DNA of 20,781 nt, taken from contig NWUY0300099362.1 of the NCBI GenBank assembly GCA_004151065.3, forward strand, positions 1-20,781, read 5' to 3'. Both the position numbers and the translations under genes were made by a program. The notes below the pieces were generated by a model. It searched no databases and was not told the origin of the DNA. It worked only from the letters and a program-made list of their open reading frames with translations. Below are positions 10,331 to 19,484 of this stretch, in pieces. How positions within the stretch are numbered: position 1 is the stretch's first letter; each line of letters begins with the position of its first letter. Source of the stretch: Larix sibirica (taxonomy: Eukaryota; Streptophyta; Pinopsida; Pinales; Pinaceae).

Positions 10331-10829
10331 CCTAGGGTTTCATTAGGATATTATGTTGCTTTATGTTTGTGTCAAACATCTTTAAATCATCATAGGTCCA
10401 TGAACACACATTTTCATACTCTTTGAATAGTTTAATAAAATAAAATCTCTTAGTAGGGGTACATTCAGTTCCAAGGTTGATTGAGGATTATGCTCAGTTC
10501 CTAGGTTTATGATTTGATAGTTCATACAATAACTATTGGTCTTACAACTGGTAACTTTTTAAAATTTATCCTATAAGTCATAGAATTTTTCAAGCCTAAC
10601 AATTGATTTAGGCACTAGAGTAGTAGGTGTTTGTGGGTCGGATGTGGACCAAAAAGGATTTATCATGTTCATATTCATTAATGGAAATATCCTTGAAAGT
10701 ATCCTGAGAAATGAGAAAATCCAATATTTGTTGATCATCATTAAAAACTTTCCAATTAGTGATGTTGTCAGGGAATGAGGGTCTATACATTAATTCAATT
10801 AAAAGGCATCAGGTGTAAAACCCTCAACA
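10331..10829 (-). pseudogene. Conserved pol linker between the extra RNase H and RT (degenerate)
   Basis: The readable pieces are LMLVEGFTPDAF, then MYRPSFPDNITNWKVFNDDQ, then, after a stop-rich part, INLGTE, FIKLFKEYENVCSWTYDDLK and the run-up to RT. The 'xxVNLGTE... LxxFKDVFAWSYDD' pattern is the standard lead-in to RT in plant Ty3/gypsy polyproteins. The pieces sit in different frames, so indels have occurred. It has no enzymatic role I can name. Confidence 0.65.
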
Positions 10830-11361
10830 AGCATTAACTTGGGTGTAATATTAGTGAGCAAGTTAGCATCATTCTTTTGTGATTGGGGCACAAAATTTAT
10901 ATTGAAGGCTTGAAAATGATTAATAAATTCCATACTTCCCTCTGATAATTTTTTAAGTGAGTAGAAATACAATTAATAGAGTTCCTCACTTGTCTAACGA
11001 TTATATTAGAGTCACCATAAACTTTAATTACCTGTAACTTTAAGTCAATTGCTTTCCTTAGACCTTGTATCAGTGCCTCATACTCAACTACATTGTTTGT
11101 ACATTCAAACTCTAATCTAAAAGCTATCATGATCTTGTTACCAGTTGGATCTATTAGAACACAACTGGTTCCATCCCCTTCCTTGGATCTTGAGTCATCA
11201 AAAAATAGATTCCAACAAGATTTATCTAACCTGAAATTAATATTTACATTATATATATTATGAAGAATGGTTTGAGTTGATTCTAACCAAGAAAAATTCA
11301 TAATCTCAAATTGGTTTCCTGATTTAGCATAGGGGAAAACATCTATAGGCAAGTTACACAA
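10830..11361 (-). pseudogene. Extra RNase H domain located upstream of RT (archaeal-like type)
   Basis: The domain starts near CWNLFFDDSRSKEG and continues CVLIDPTGNKIMIAFRLEF, NNVVEYEALIQGLRKAI, KVYGDSNIIVRQVRNS and THLKNYQREVWNLL. After a frameshift it ends FVPQSQKNDANLL. The four acidic catalytic positions are all present: Asp55 and Glu93 and Asp117 counted from the ATG at 11361, then Asp in KNDANLL (10868-10870). The expected Gly after Asp55 is Asp. The WxLFFDGS...NNxAEYEAL...VxGDSxxV signature is that of the additional RNase H of Tat-group elements, distinct from the RT-linked one. Its position between protease and RT is notable, because in the Tat/Ogre elements I know it lies after the RT-linked RNase H. 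Confidence 0.8.
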
Positions 11362-11855
11362 AATGTATCCATGGTATAATTTCTTGTGTGGGTATTGAGA
11401 AACAAAGTAGGCTCACTTGGTTCATAAATGTCAGTAACTGTTTGTTTGAGATAAGGTTCTCTATTGATTTTAAGTTTGTTTGGATTGCCATTATATGGAA
11501 ACCACAAGTGTGACCAATCGATAGCGAAGTAGCCATTGATATTTTTAGACCAATCTAGAATTAGTCGCATCCCATAGGCCTCTGGGAAATTTTCCACCAC
11601 AATATCGATAGTCTAATAAATCCTAGGGTTGGAGGGGAGTTGGATCAATACATTTTTTAGTTCTACTTCTACTTTCACCCTGTATCTATCCAACTACACA
11701 ATTTGTGTAGGTGAAAGTTCCATGTTTTCTTTATGTTTCTTACAGACTGAAAAAGGCATAACATTTGAAGACGCACCAGAATATATCATACAATTATGAA
11801 CATTCCTGTTAAAGATTGCAAATGATAATAGAAAAGGAGGTGTTCGAATTTTATT
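11343..11855 (-). pseudogene. Aspartic protease (retropepsin) domain, active-site Asp lost
   Basis: The frame reads RTPPFLLSFAIFNRNVHNC then MIYSGASSNVMPFSV. The retropepsin active site is normally D-S/T-G; here Asp has become Tyr (codon 11781-11783), a single-base change from GAT to TAT. Downstream are LSPTQIV, a stop, VKVEVELKNVLIQL, another stop, then VENFPEAYGMRLILDWSK, NGYFAIDWSHLWFPYNG and a tail of about 50 residues. The domain sits between gag and the extra RNase H, as expected for gag-pro-pol order. The protein would have cleaved the polyprotein; this copy cannot. Confidence 0.8.
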
Positions 11856-12419
11856 TCCAGTTGATGAGGAAGTATGAGACTATTAATCATTTCCCTGAAC
11901 ATGGGTTTCTAGATTATTGTTTTCGATAGTCTTACTTTTCTTTGGAATTAAACCATTAAGGAACTTTTATTGAATTAGTGGGATCTTCAGTGGCTCAAAA
12001 TATGAAATATTAACACTAGAATTTTTTAGATCTTCCATTGGATCATATTCTAGGTCAGGTATGTTTAATTCCTTTTGAGTATCGACCCTAGTGCTTGAGG
12101 AAAGATTCTTGTTGGAATTGCAAGTAGATGGATGATCCTGATTCAATTGCCACTTCCCACAAGTGTTATAGGGGTGTTGTATGGAATATACGGTTTTAGG
12201 GTCGTCTTCTTCATAATTCCTTGGAAATTATGAAAACTGATTAATAGTAGTTAATGATCTTGCTCTTCAGGTAATTTCTCATCATATTCAAGATTTTCAG
12301 TAAATATTGTCTCTTTATGTCAGAGGGAGGTTGAGGAATTCCTAGTAGGGATTTAAGGACAAAGACTATATTGTCAATATTCATCCCCTCTGAAGGAGGT
12401 GTCTGTTGATTTTGGGGAG
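11856..12419 (-). other. Stop-rich gag-protease junction
   Basis: About 560 bp joins gag to protease. A short readable piece, PPQNQQTPPSEGMNIDN, lies near its gag end; the rest is broken by stops in all minus-strand frames I read. It is expected to encode the gag C-terminal linker or nucleocapsid part. I could not find a CCHC zinc knuckle in it. Confidence 0.5.
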
Positions 12420-13856
12420 GCTAATAAGGTATCATGTAGGGATTCTTGAAAAACCCCCGATTGGATGGACATTCATTTACATTCTTCTTCAAATATACTA
12501 CTTAATTAGAAACCTTTTGTATGAATTTCTGGAGGATTTCCAGATCTAAGGATGATTGGTACTTCTTAGGAACAATGGGCTTAGGAGGAGACTCTGGTTT
12601 CTTTTAAGAAGTTATATGTTGATCATTATCAGTGTTGGGATTTCCTTTAAGGCTCATCATGTCTTTATCAATCAAGATAGCCTCGCTAAAGGCTTCTCGA
12701 AGAGTGGCTTTATGAGACCTTTTAACCCACATGGCCATGGAAATAGGAAGAGACTTAGCATAATATGCTATGATGAGGTTTTTAGCTGGAATAGACTCAG
12801 CTGGGATTTTTTCTTTAAATTAAGGAATCTCTATTTGAAATATTTAATGTGTTCCTTACTTCCCATTTTCATGGTAGAAAGTTCCATAACTAAGTCTTCA
12901 AGTGTTTTATCATCACCAAATTTCTCAAGAAAGATTTTTTCAAATTGATCCCAAGATTGAATTATCTGAGGTTGTTGCACAAAGTACCATGTTGAGGCCC
13001 TACCCTCAAAAGTATAAGGGAAAATCCTACACATGACATATCCGTGTTCGATATTGTGCAATCAGATAACCAAAATAATTTTTTTAATGTGGTCATTGGT
13101 TGGCTATTTATTGTATGGATTGAACTTAAGTAAGAACTTCTTAGGGTTCTTCGGCGAAGGGTGTTATGGGATAGGGATCACCATGGCATCTTGATCTAGC
13201 CATGGTTTGTTCTGATTTTTAGCCATACATTGGTGATATTCTTCTGTTCCAGTCCCGTCTGATGAACTATCAGTATGATGATTTGAAGATTTTCCCTCAG
13301 AATTATCCAAACGAGGAGAATCGGGTGGGGATGGTGGTTGGCCTAACCCGATTGACTCAAGGATTAATATCAAGTGATTGGGCGATGAAGTTTCGTTGAA
13401 CTGATAATCTGATTGAAATAAAGGGTTACTCCGCTTGCTAGTAGAGTTATGATCTGCTTGACTTGTCAGAATGTTATGCAATGAATGATTAGGGCCATTT
13501 AACCATGGTAATTTCTCTGCTGATGAACCAATTGCAAGATCCTCATTGTTTTCAATAGAATGGTTAAGGTGACAAGCTATCTTCTATTGGAGTTATTGGC
13601 TTCTTACTAGTCTAGTCTGAGATATTTCCAATGCACATTGAGAATTCTCAATATGGTTTCGAAGCTCATAATATTCGGTTAAAGATGTAAGAATCACGGT
13701 ATTTCCTATAGGCTGAGTTGAATGTTGAAGCAGGGTGGAAATGGATTCAGATTATGGAGTAGCGACAGTAGTGGATGTGACTAGTGGACTGGAGCGACCA
13801 CGAGTTGTGATTGGGGAATGAGTGGGAGCATATTTCTTATGATTCCATTTAGCCAT
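12420..13856 (-). pseudogene. Gag polyprotein (degenerate)
   Basis: The likely start is the ATG at 13856-13854 (MAKWNHKKYAPTHS), 58 bp inside block B. The N-terminal third is Ser/Pro/Asn-rich. The capsid core (retrotransposon gag domain) reads GYVMCRIFPYTFEGRASTWY, then QPQIIQSWDQFEKIFLEKFG and EDLVMELSTMKMGSKEHI (13040-12840). It continues in another frame as EKIPAESIPAKNLIIAYYAK, VKRSHKATLREAFSEAI and KDMMSLKGNP. These match the family pattern FPxTLxGxAxxWY, W..F...F...F and the E.I..YF..F stretch. Stops interrupt the N-terminal part, and at least one frameshift follows KEHIKYFK. Gag would assemble the particle that holds the RNA. Confidence 0.85.
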
Positions 13857-13914
13857 TAATTTGCAAGTGGCCCTCTGTCTAGCACCATTTGTTGATTCCC
13901 ACAACTGGTCCAAT
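13857..13914 (-). other. Short gag leader; candidate primer-binding region
   Basis: Only 58 bp separate block B from the gag ATG. On the minus strand they contain two words starting TGG, as a tRNA primer site would: TGGACCAGTTGTGGGAATC just inside the edge and TGGTGCTAGACAGAGGGCC about 30 nt on. Neither matches a plant tRNA 3' end that I can name, so the primer site is not established. Confidence 0.3.
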
Positions 13915-14849
13915 CGTCAATGCAAAGGAAATTTTCCGATCTGAAGGTGTAAGACAACCCTACGCAAGATTTATCCTAGTCCTCAGTCGTTTAGTGTAAC
14001 CATTCCTAACAGATATAAGGCCTTCGTTGGAAACGAGTGGGGTTGTTCTCCTTCAAAAGGAGATTTTAAGGTTAATGAAAACCTAATTCAGCTATGTCAA
14101 TTCTAATCTGGTCAAAAGAAACTAAGATAAATATTAAAATTAAATTAGGGTAAATAGGGAAACCGGCCTGACAGTAAAATTCTCTCTTACTTGATCTCTT
14201 AATTAAAATAAGATGTACTGAAAATAATCAAAACAAATTCTTAACACTTTCAGGACAAATTAAATCATCATAACTAAATGAAAACACCATCAAATTATGG
14301 AACCAATTTACAAGTGCATAATCAAATATGAGGAACTTCGCTAACTAATTAAAATGTAGTAATTTAAATTCTAGAATGCTAAAATATATCAATTATAGAT
14401 CGATTACAGAGGTAAGCATCATAAACAAAGATGTTAAAAATATCCAAGTATTGCTCATAATATTCCGAACCAATTAATGCATACATACACTAATACCAAT
14501 TTCACCCTTTGCAACAATGATCATTAATAACAATGAGTAATGTGTTAGAAAAACAACAATTTGAATATAAGGAAAACTCATGAAAGTCAAGAAAACTCAA
14601 ACTTGAATTAGGCCGAGAACCATGTGTAGAACCATCTCCATCTTTCATTAACAAGTTTGTAAATCATTAAATGACTTGCTCCAAAATACATGGAAAGTTC
14701 AACAAAGTCTAGTACAATAAAATTCCACCAGAGGTTCAGCTAGAATCCCCCCCCCTCTACCTCTGGTTGATTCAATTATAAATACAACAAAATGGATAAC
14801 ATAGATCCAACAAATTATCTAGAAGATCTCCTAAGCATGGGGAATTTCT
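13915..14849 (-). other. Noncoding distal part of block B (R/U5-like)
   Basis: It is colinear with 2093-3028 and virtually the same length (935 versus 936 bp). No gene is seen. It ends beside the gag leader, the place of U5 in a minus-strand element. Confidence 0.5.
14747..14787 (-). promoter_or_regulatory. TATA-like site and purine tract, block B
   Basis: On the minus strand, TGTATTTATAATTG (14787-14774) is followed by AACCAGAGGTAGAGGGGG, with an uninterrupted run of nine G (complement of 14747-14755). The pair lies just downstream of the ORF stop, as in block A. A gag-pol promoter with the RNA start near here would make the following approximately 0.8 kb R plus U5. The tract could instead mark a polypurine primer site. 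Confidence 0.35.
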
Positions 14850-17800
14850 AACTATCCTAATTGGGATTTGTAATGTAGTCCTTCCATTTCAAATAAGCAT
14901 CCCACATATCATAAATATCAGGCTAGCCGATACGTTCTAATTGGAGCTGGGATTTACATAGGTAGGATCTGACCTCTTTACTCCTAATTTTAGACCAATT
15001 ACTTAGTAAATTTTCCAAAGTAATTTTCAAATGGACAGGATATTAAATGAACGTCCTCAATGTAAAAACATCAAATTGAGAAACATTTTGGATAAGTTCG
15101 ACTGACTGATCTCTTTTTTCTTCCACCTCAACCATTCTTAACTTATCTGGTACCAAGTCTGCCATCTCAACAAACATGGGAATGCTGAGCATATCCATAA
15201 ATTTATCAGTCAACATCCATTTCCTCATGAAAATGTTTGTCCATTTTCAATCATGCTCGAAACCGCATCGCATATTGCAAATCCTCGAGACTTGATTGAT
15301 ATGCGAATTCTCATGATTTGAAGTGCATTAAGGTGGGGAATAGATTGAGGAGCATTTTTCAGGTGAGTCTTCCACTCACACAATTGTTCATATGCTGAGT
15401 GGGCCTTCTTTTTCTTATCATTGTGCTCTAATAGAATATCAGACAGATGTTCAAATGCATTGTACTCATCTTGTACTTCCCTTAACCCATGCAAAAAAAA
15501 TGATTGAGCCTGTTTGAGATTCTCATTAGGAAAGACTGCTTCATCCTTGAATTCTTGGGAAGTGAGATTAAAGAAATCAGAAGAATGTCCTTGGTATTTA
15601 AAGTGTTCAATTTTTTGCTTGATGTATTCAAGTTGTGTAGCTTGCTCAGATATCTTGCTATCTGGAACATCTTTCTGCTCCGTGGCTTTATGGAGTTGAT
15701 CCTGCAAGCTCTGCATTTCTTGTTGATGTTGTGTTCTCAACTCTTCCATCTTCTTGTGAAGTACTTCTTGTAGAGAGTCATTATCCAATTGAAAGGTAGC
15801 ATATTCTTCTTCTTTTTCTTCTTCAATTATATTGTCTAAGGTGGAAACAAAGTCATAATTGGTTGCTACAAAGGCCCCATAGCAGCTACAACTTCAACAG
15901 CTTCCCTCCTGGGGTCAATAGTGTCCTACTTCCAAATAAATTGATTTTCTATAGGGCCAACAATGATGTTCCCTTCTTTTCCTCTTTTAGTGCCTTTCCT
16001 GAGTACAACCTTTCTTTCTAAAGCAATAATCACCTAAAACTACTACAACATTTTCACCAAAATATGTAGAGTCTTCAGCTGTAGAGACTAGCAATCCAAC
16101 AGATCTAGTTATTGGTATAGGTTGACTCATGTAAGTTAATGGTAATTGAGGAGGGCCTTGGGGTGTTTCTGATAAATTTTGAGCAAAATTAGTTGTAGGA
16201 AGGACCCCTACTTGAGACTCTATAAGCTGGGTGGAAGAAAAAACACACTTCAGACTAAGGGAGAGTACTAGGAGCACTATCCTCAACTCTCTATTGAGAT
16301 GTCTAGGCTAATTGTAGAGGTAAAGTATTTGTTGAAGAGCTCACTCCCTTATATGTTAACAATTGAGTAGTATAAGTGGCCTGTAATAAAGGGAATTATG
16401 GGAGATTGGTATGAGGAGGTGAAGAAGGCAATGAATTGTGGACTAAATGAGAGACAGGGTTATCCACAAGGGGGAGTTGTGAAAAATTGTGATTGAGAGA
16501 AGGTTGATTATTTTTGTAAGGTAAGTTGTCATTAAAAATAGATTTATCATCCTAAGGTGGTGATTGAGTAGGCTCTTGGATCACTTGAGTAGGATTGATA
16601 ACCTCTGTTGGTTGCTCCTTTTCCAAGTCAATGAAACTAACATTTGGCTATGAAGAAATGACATATGGGACTATTTTTGAATGTGGCCTAGCTTTAGCTG
16701 TGATAGTATATGGCATGGTAGGCATAGAAATAGAAACAACAGTCTAAATACACTGATTAGACCTACCTTAGAGAAATCCTGCCTGTTGGGTCAGTTCATT
16801 CAAATGTTGGATAGGGTTGAGAGGTTGGATGGATGGCATAGGCTACTTCCCCTATTGCTTGTCCAATTTCTTCTCTGTTGTAGATTGAGGTTGACTTGCA
16901 CTGACTTCCAATTCCTTATTTGATGCCTCCATGGCTTCCTTAGCAGCTTGCTCTTGCCGCTAGAATATCATGTTTCTTTCATCCATTACCTTGATATTTT
17001 GTTTCTTTTGGGGTTCATGAATGAGATTCTAATATCAGGGTCAGTAACCCTACTCAATACGTCTTCAAAACTTTAAGCACCCTAATAAAGGAAATCATCA
17101 GGTTCTGTCTCATGAGCATATGAGCTTCTTAACTGGACCTGAATGAAATGATCAACCAAAAAACCTTTTGGGTCATGCATTCTTTTGAACCCGACCCCTA
17201 GTTTTAGATCATTTATCCCTTTGGATAACATATGGGCATGGATAGCATTCCGAATCACTAAATTATATACATACAAAGGAAAATTTGGCCATGCTCCCCT
17301 CTCCTGAGAATGACATAGGCTATATACTCCATTGGTGACTGTTTGATAGGCCACTTTTGCAATAACCAATCTATTGGTAATAAAACTTGGCAATAAATGC
17401 ACTGACCTGCTACACCATATCTTGAAGTAAGTGAAAAAATCACCAACATAATAGTTATCCTTCGTTGATACCAATGATATAGCTTCTTCATAATTTTGGG
17501 GGGCATCCTTCTTAAATATGATCAAGTAAACAACACTAAAAAAATGTCACATATTTCATAAAGGTGAGGCTTGTAATTATCTTCCCACAAAATAGAACAA
17601 TAAATATGCACATGAGGGTTCTATGGAGTCCAATGCTAGTTCATTGAAGGGAATGCAAACGAAGCACAAAGAATATCTACCAAGTATGCAGATAGAAAGA
17701 ACCTGGGTTTCCAGGTGGTTGGAACTTTTAATGCCTGAGCAATTGCATCTTTGACTATGATGGAGAAAATTTGGGCCTAGTTTAAAACTTGCCTTGTAGT

Positions 17801-18414
17801 TGCTACATGATGACGAGCTAAAGGAGTCCATTCTAGCCTGAAATATGAAAAAATATCAGCACCATAAAACTACAGAGCATGGCGATAAGGAGCTTATAAG
17901 GTTCCCTGAGCAGAAAAATTGGGTATTGTCTGTTAGGTTGAAGTACAAATGTGTCAGGGTCAACCATCAAGTTTTTTACAAGTATATCTACCTCGTACTT
18001 CTGCTTGAAGGACCTTAGGAATTCTTGTGTCAAAATCTGTTGCAGAGTCTTGATGGCGTATATCCTTGCAAATGTATCCAGTTTGAAGGTGGCATATGGA
18101 GTTTGGTTAGAATCCCTGAATGTGCTCGTGGGAATGTGTGCATGATCCATCATCCACTTCACCAAGTTAGTGAATGGCATGATAGATGGCCGGGAAGCAA
18201 TGACGTGAAGAATGGACTTGCTTATGTTTTGGTATAACATGGCCTCTTCACAAAATTATGAGAATTAATCATTGTCGAAAATACTGTGAATCCTAGCCCA
18301 GTCCAGGAATAGGGTGTCACAAAATTGGGCATCAGTGTCTTAGTAAATGCCTAGGTTAGGGTCTTTTACCTTTAATTCTTCTAGCACAACTTTGGATATG
18401 GTTTTGCGAGCCAT
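14850..18414 (-). pseudogene. Unknown-function retroelement ORF inside block B (about 1,190 codons, decayed)
   Basis: The start is ATG at 18414-18412 in a good context (CCACCATGG), reading MARKTISKVVLEELKVKD. In order: a helical N-terminal part (18414-17833; CDTLFLDWARIHSIF, FTNLVKWMMDHAHIP, FLRSFKQKYEVDILV); a hydrophobic/aromatic part (17830-17530; FPSMNWHW-like); DNYYVGDFFTYFKIW, SVHLLPSF, KRMHDPKGFLVDHF and LRSSYAHETEPDDF (17460-17085); a charged helix; a Ser/Pro/Gln-rich linker (about 16900-16200); an acidic patch with STAEDSTYFGEN (near 16070); a Gln/Glu/Lys coiled coil (15790-15590; QHQQEMQSLQDQLHKATEQK); FKDEAVFPNENLKQAQSFF, FEHLSDILLEH, CEWKTHLKNAPQSIPHLNA; and a C-terminus KWMLTDKFMDML to DYITNPN. 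An early stop lies at 14857-14859; the stop shared with block A is at 14850. At least three in-frame stops lie in the first 60 codons, with several frameshifts. No known domain, signal peptide or clear membrane anchor is seen. Confidence 0.7.
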
Positions 18415-18431
18415 GGTGGTTAGGAGTAGCT

Positions 18432-18506
18432 CTACAAAAAGAAGATAGTGATATAAACAAATTTATATAAAAAACTGAGATAAAAGCAAAACATAATGGA
18501 GAATAC
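18432..18506 (-). other. Candidate 75-nt intron in the 5' leader of the block B ORF
   Basis: On the minus strand the sequence reads TTCTTCAG|GTATTCTCC ... TTCTTTTTGTAG|AGCTACTCC, followed 13 nt later by the ATG. It has GT-AG ends, a CAG exon edge and a strongly U-rich body, as in plant introns. At 75 nt it is near the lower size limit for plants. It would give the ORF its own spliced transcript. The equivalent part of block A is deleted, so there is no comparative support. Confidence 0.45.
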
Positions 18507-18879
18507 CTGAAGAAAATATCAACTAATCCTGTAGAAGTAAAATGAAAAAGCTTAGAAGGCACAGTTCTAGTGGTTCTACGATTCCAACTTCAGCTCTGAG
18601 GTGGCGAAGTAATTTAAAAATGTGATAAAAACATATTTAATTACCGCTAAATTCATTTATTACCAGCCATAAATGAGTTTATTGATGATTGGTAGTTAGA
18701 CCATCATCAACCATTAATGTTAGTGGACTTAAATGAATTTTCGGACCAATTTTTAACTCACGTATGAAAATAGATCAGTCTTGATGTTAGAAGGATGATT
18801 CCGAAGTAGATTCGCCGAGGTTGGAGGATAGTCGCAAGTCAGGATTCAGAGTGACATTTGAACGGTAAACATGTGGGAT
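18507..18879 (-). other. Upstream leader and candidate promoter region of the block B ORF
   Basis: This is noncoding sequence between the repeat array and the candidate intron. Nothing firm can be assigned. An AT-rich TTAAATATG word on the minus strand near 18630-18640 could serve as a TATA element for the ORF transcript, but this is weak. The stretch around 18660-18740 resembles 5690-5770 in block A, close to the edge of the block A deletion. Confidence 0.3.
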
Positions 18880-19260
18880 GCCAACTTCTGAAATTACAAG
18901 GTTATTAAAATTTAAAACATCGACGTCGGGACATCGGGAACAAGTTTGAAATAATGAAGGGAGTGCCGACTTCTTAGGTTGCAAAGTTCCTGGGTTGAAA
19001 ACGTCGGCATCGGAACGTCGGGGTGGAATGTCGTAGCACAAATAAATTACTGATTTCCAAAGTAAATAGGGATCGCGATGTCGACACAGGGACATCGACA
19101 GGTAATTTATGAAGTGAAAATAACTTGTTGAATCCCAAAGTTTGAAGTTTATAGATTTTAAAATGTTGGGATCATAACTTCTGCATTGAGACGTCAGGAT
19201 CGACATGTCGACAACTTAACTATGAAAATATAAAATATCGATTCCTGAGGTCGATGATTT
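18880..19260 (-). repeat. Degenerate tandem array, about 83-bp period, rich in ACGT/GTCGG motifs
   Basis: On the plus strand, units begin with gccaacttctg (18880), tgccgacttct (18964), ttactgatttcc (19047) and ttgttgaatccc (about 19126), a spacing of 81-84 bp. Each unit carries paired GTCGG/ACGTC words: cgacgtcgggacatcggg at 18921, aacgtcggcatcggaacgtc near 19000, gatgtcgacacagggacatc near 19077, and gagacgtcaggatcgacatg near 19188. ACGT cores are the binding core of plant bZIP factors. CpG-rich words are unusual in this AT-rich surround. The array lies in the U3-like part, upstream of the ORF, and is shared with block A. Confidence 0.65.
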
Positions 19261-19484
19261 TCTCATAAGCAAGATAATTAAAACATTGGAAACATAAAAA
19301 ATGGCCAGAAGTTGAAAGGTAATTAATTTAAATTGCCTCAGAGTACTTATCATAAGGAATACTCAAAGAATTGTCTAAAAATACTAAATAACAATACTTG
19401 GTGAAAAGAAATTGATAGAATACAAAATTTGAAAGGGGATCCCATATTTTTAATAAAATGGTGGGATCTGTTGTGGCTACAACA

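Larger units (their letters stand above)
2093..19484 (-). mobile_element. Large degenerate Ty3/gypsy-type LTR retroelement (Tat-like by its extra RNase H)
   Basis: On the minus strand the order is repeat block B, gag, protease, extra RNase H, RT, RT-linked RNase H, integrase, noncoding, repeat block A. RT-RH before INT is the Ty3/gypsy order. A second RNase H of the archaeal-like type is a hallmark of the plant Tat/Ogre group. The element edges read tgttaatgc at 2093 and ggctacaaca ending at 19484, giving TGTT...AACA-type termini on the minus strand. No matching 5-bp target duplication is visible: ttcgg lies outside the left edge and cgttt outside the right. Many stops and frameshifts, and clearly diverged repeats, indicate an old copy. 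The alternative is that two overlapping or tandem copies are present rather than one insertion. Confidence 0.72.
13915..19484 (-). repeat. Block B: right long terminal repeat-like copy (5' copy of the element)
   Basis: This is the fuller of the two copies, about 5,570 bp, in the same orientation as 2093-6503. Its left edge reads cgtcaatgcaaagg where block A has tgttaatgcaaagg; its right edge reads gtggctacaaca in both. In element order it holds a noncoding U3-like part with the repeat array (19484-18507), a short intron, a long ORF, a TATA/purine region and a distal noncoding part ending at gag. If it is one LTR, it is unusually long and coding. Confidence 0.75.

Noticed and set aside
13857-13914. 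A firm tRNA primer-binding site
   Set aside because: Two TGG-starting words are present, but neither matches a plant tRNA 3' end that I can name, and tRNA geometry (7-bp acceptor plus discriminator) fits poorly.
14850-18414. Calling the unknown ORF an envelope protein
   Set aside because: Its position 3' of pol in the RNA would suit that, but I see no signal peptide, fusion-like segment, cysteine pattern or membrane anchor. Its charged coiled coil and Ser/Pro linker argue against it.
18880-19260. CRISPR-like array
   Set aside because: The units are long, degenerate and directly tandem with no spacer-repeat alternation, and the genome is a plant's.
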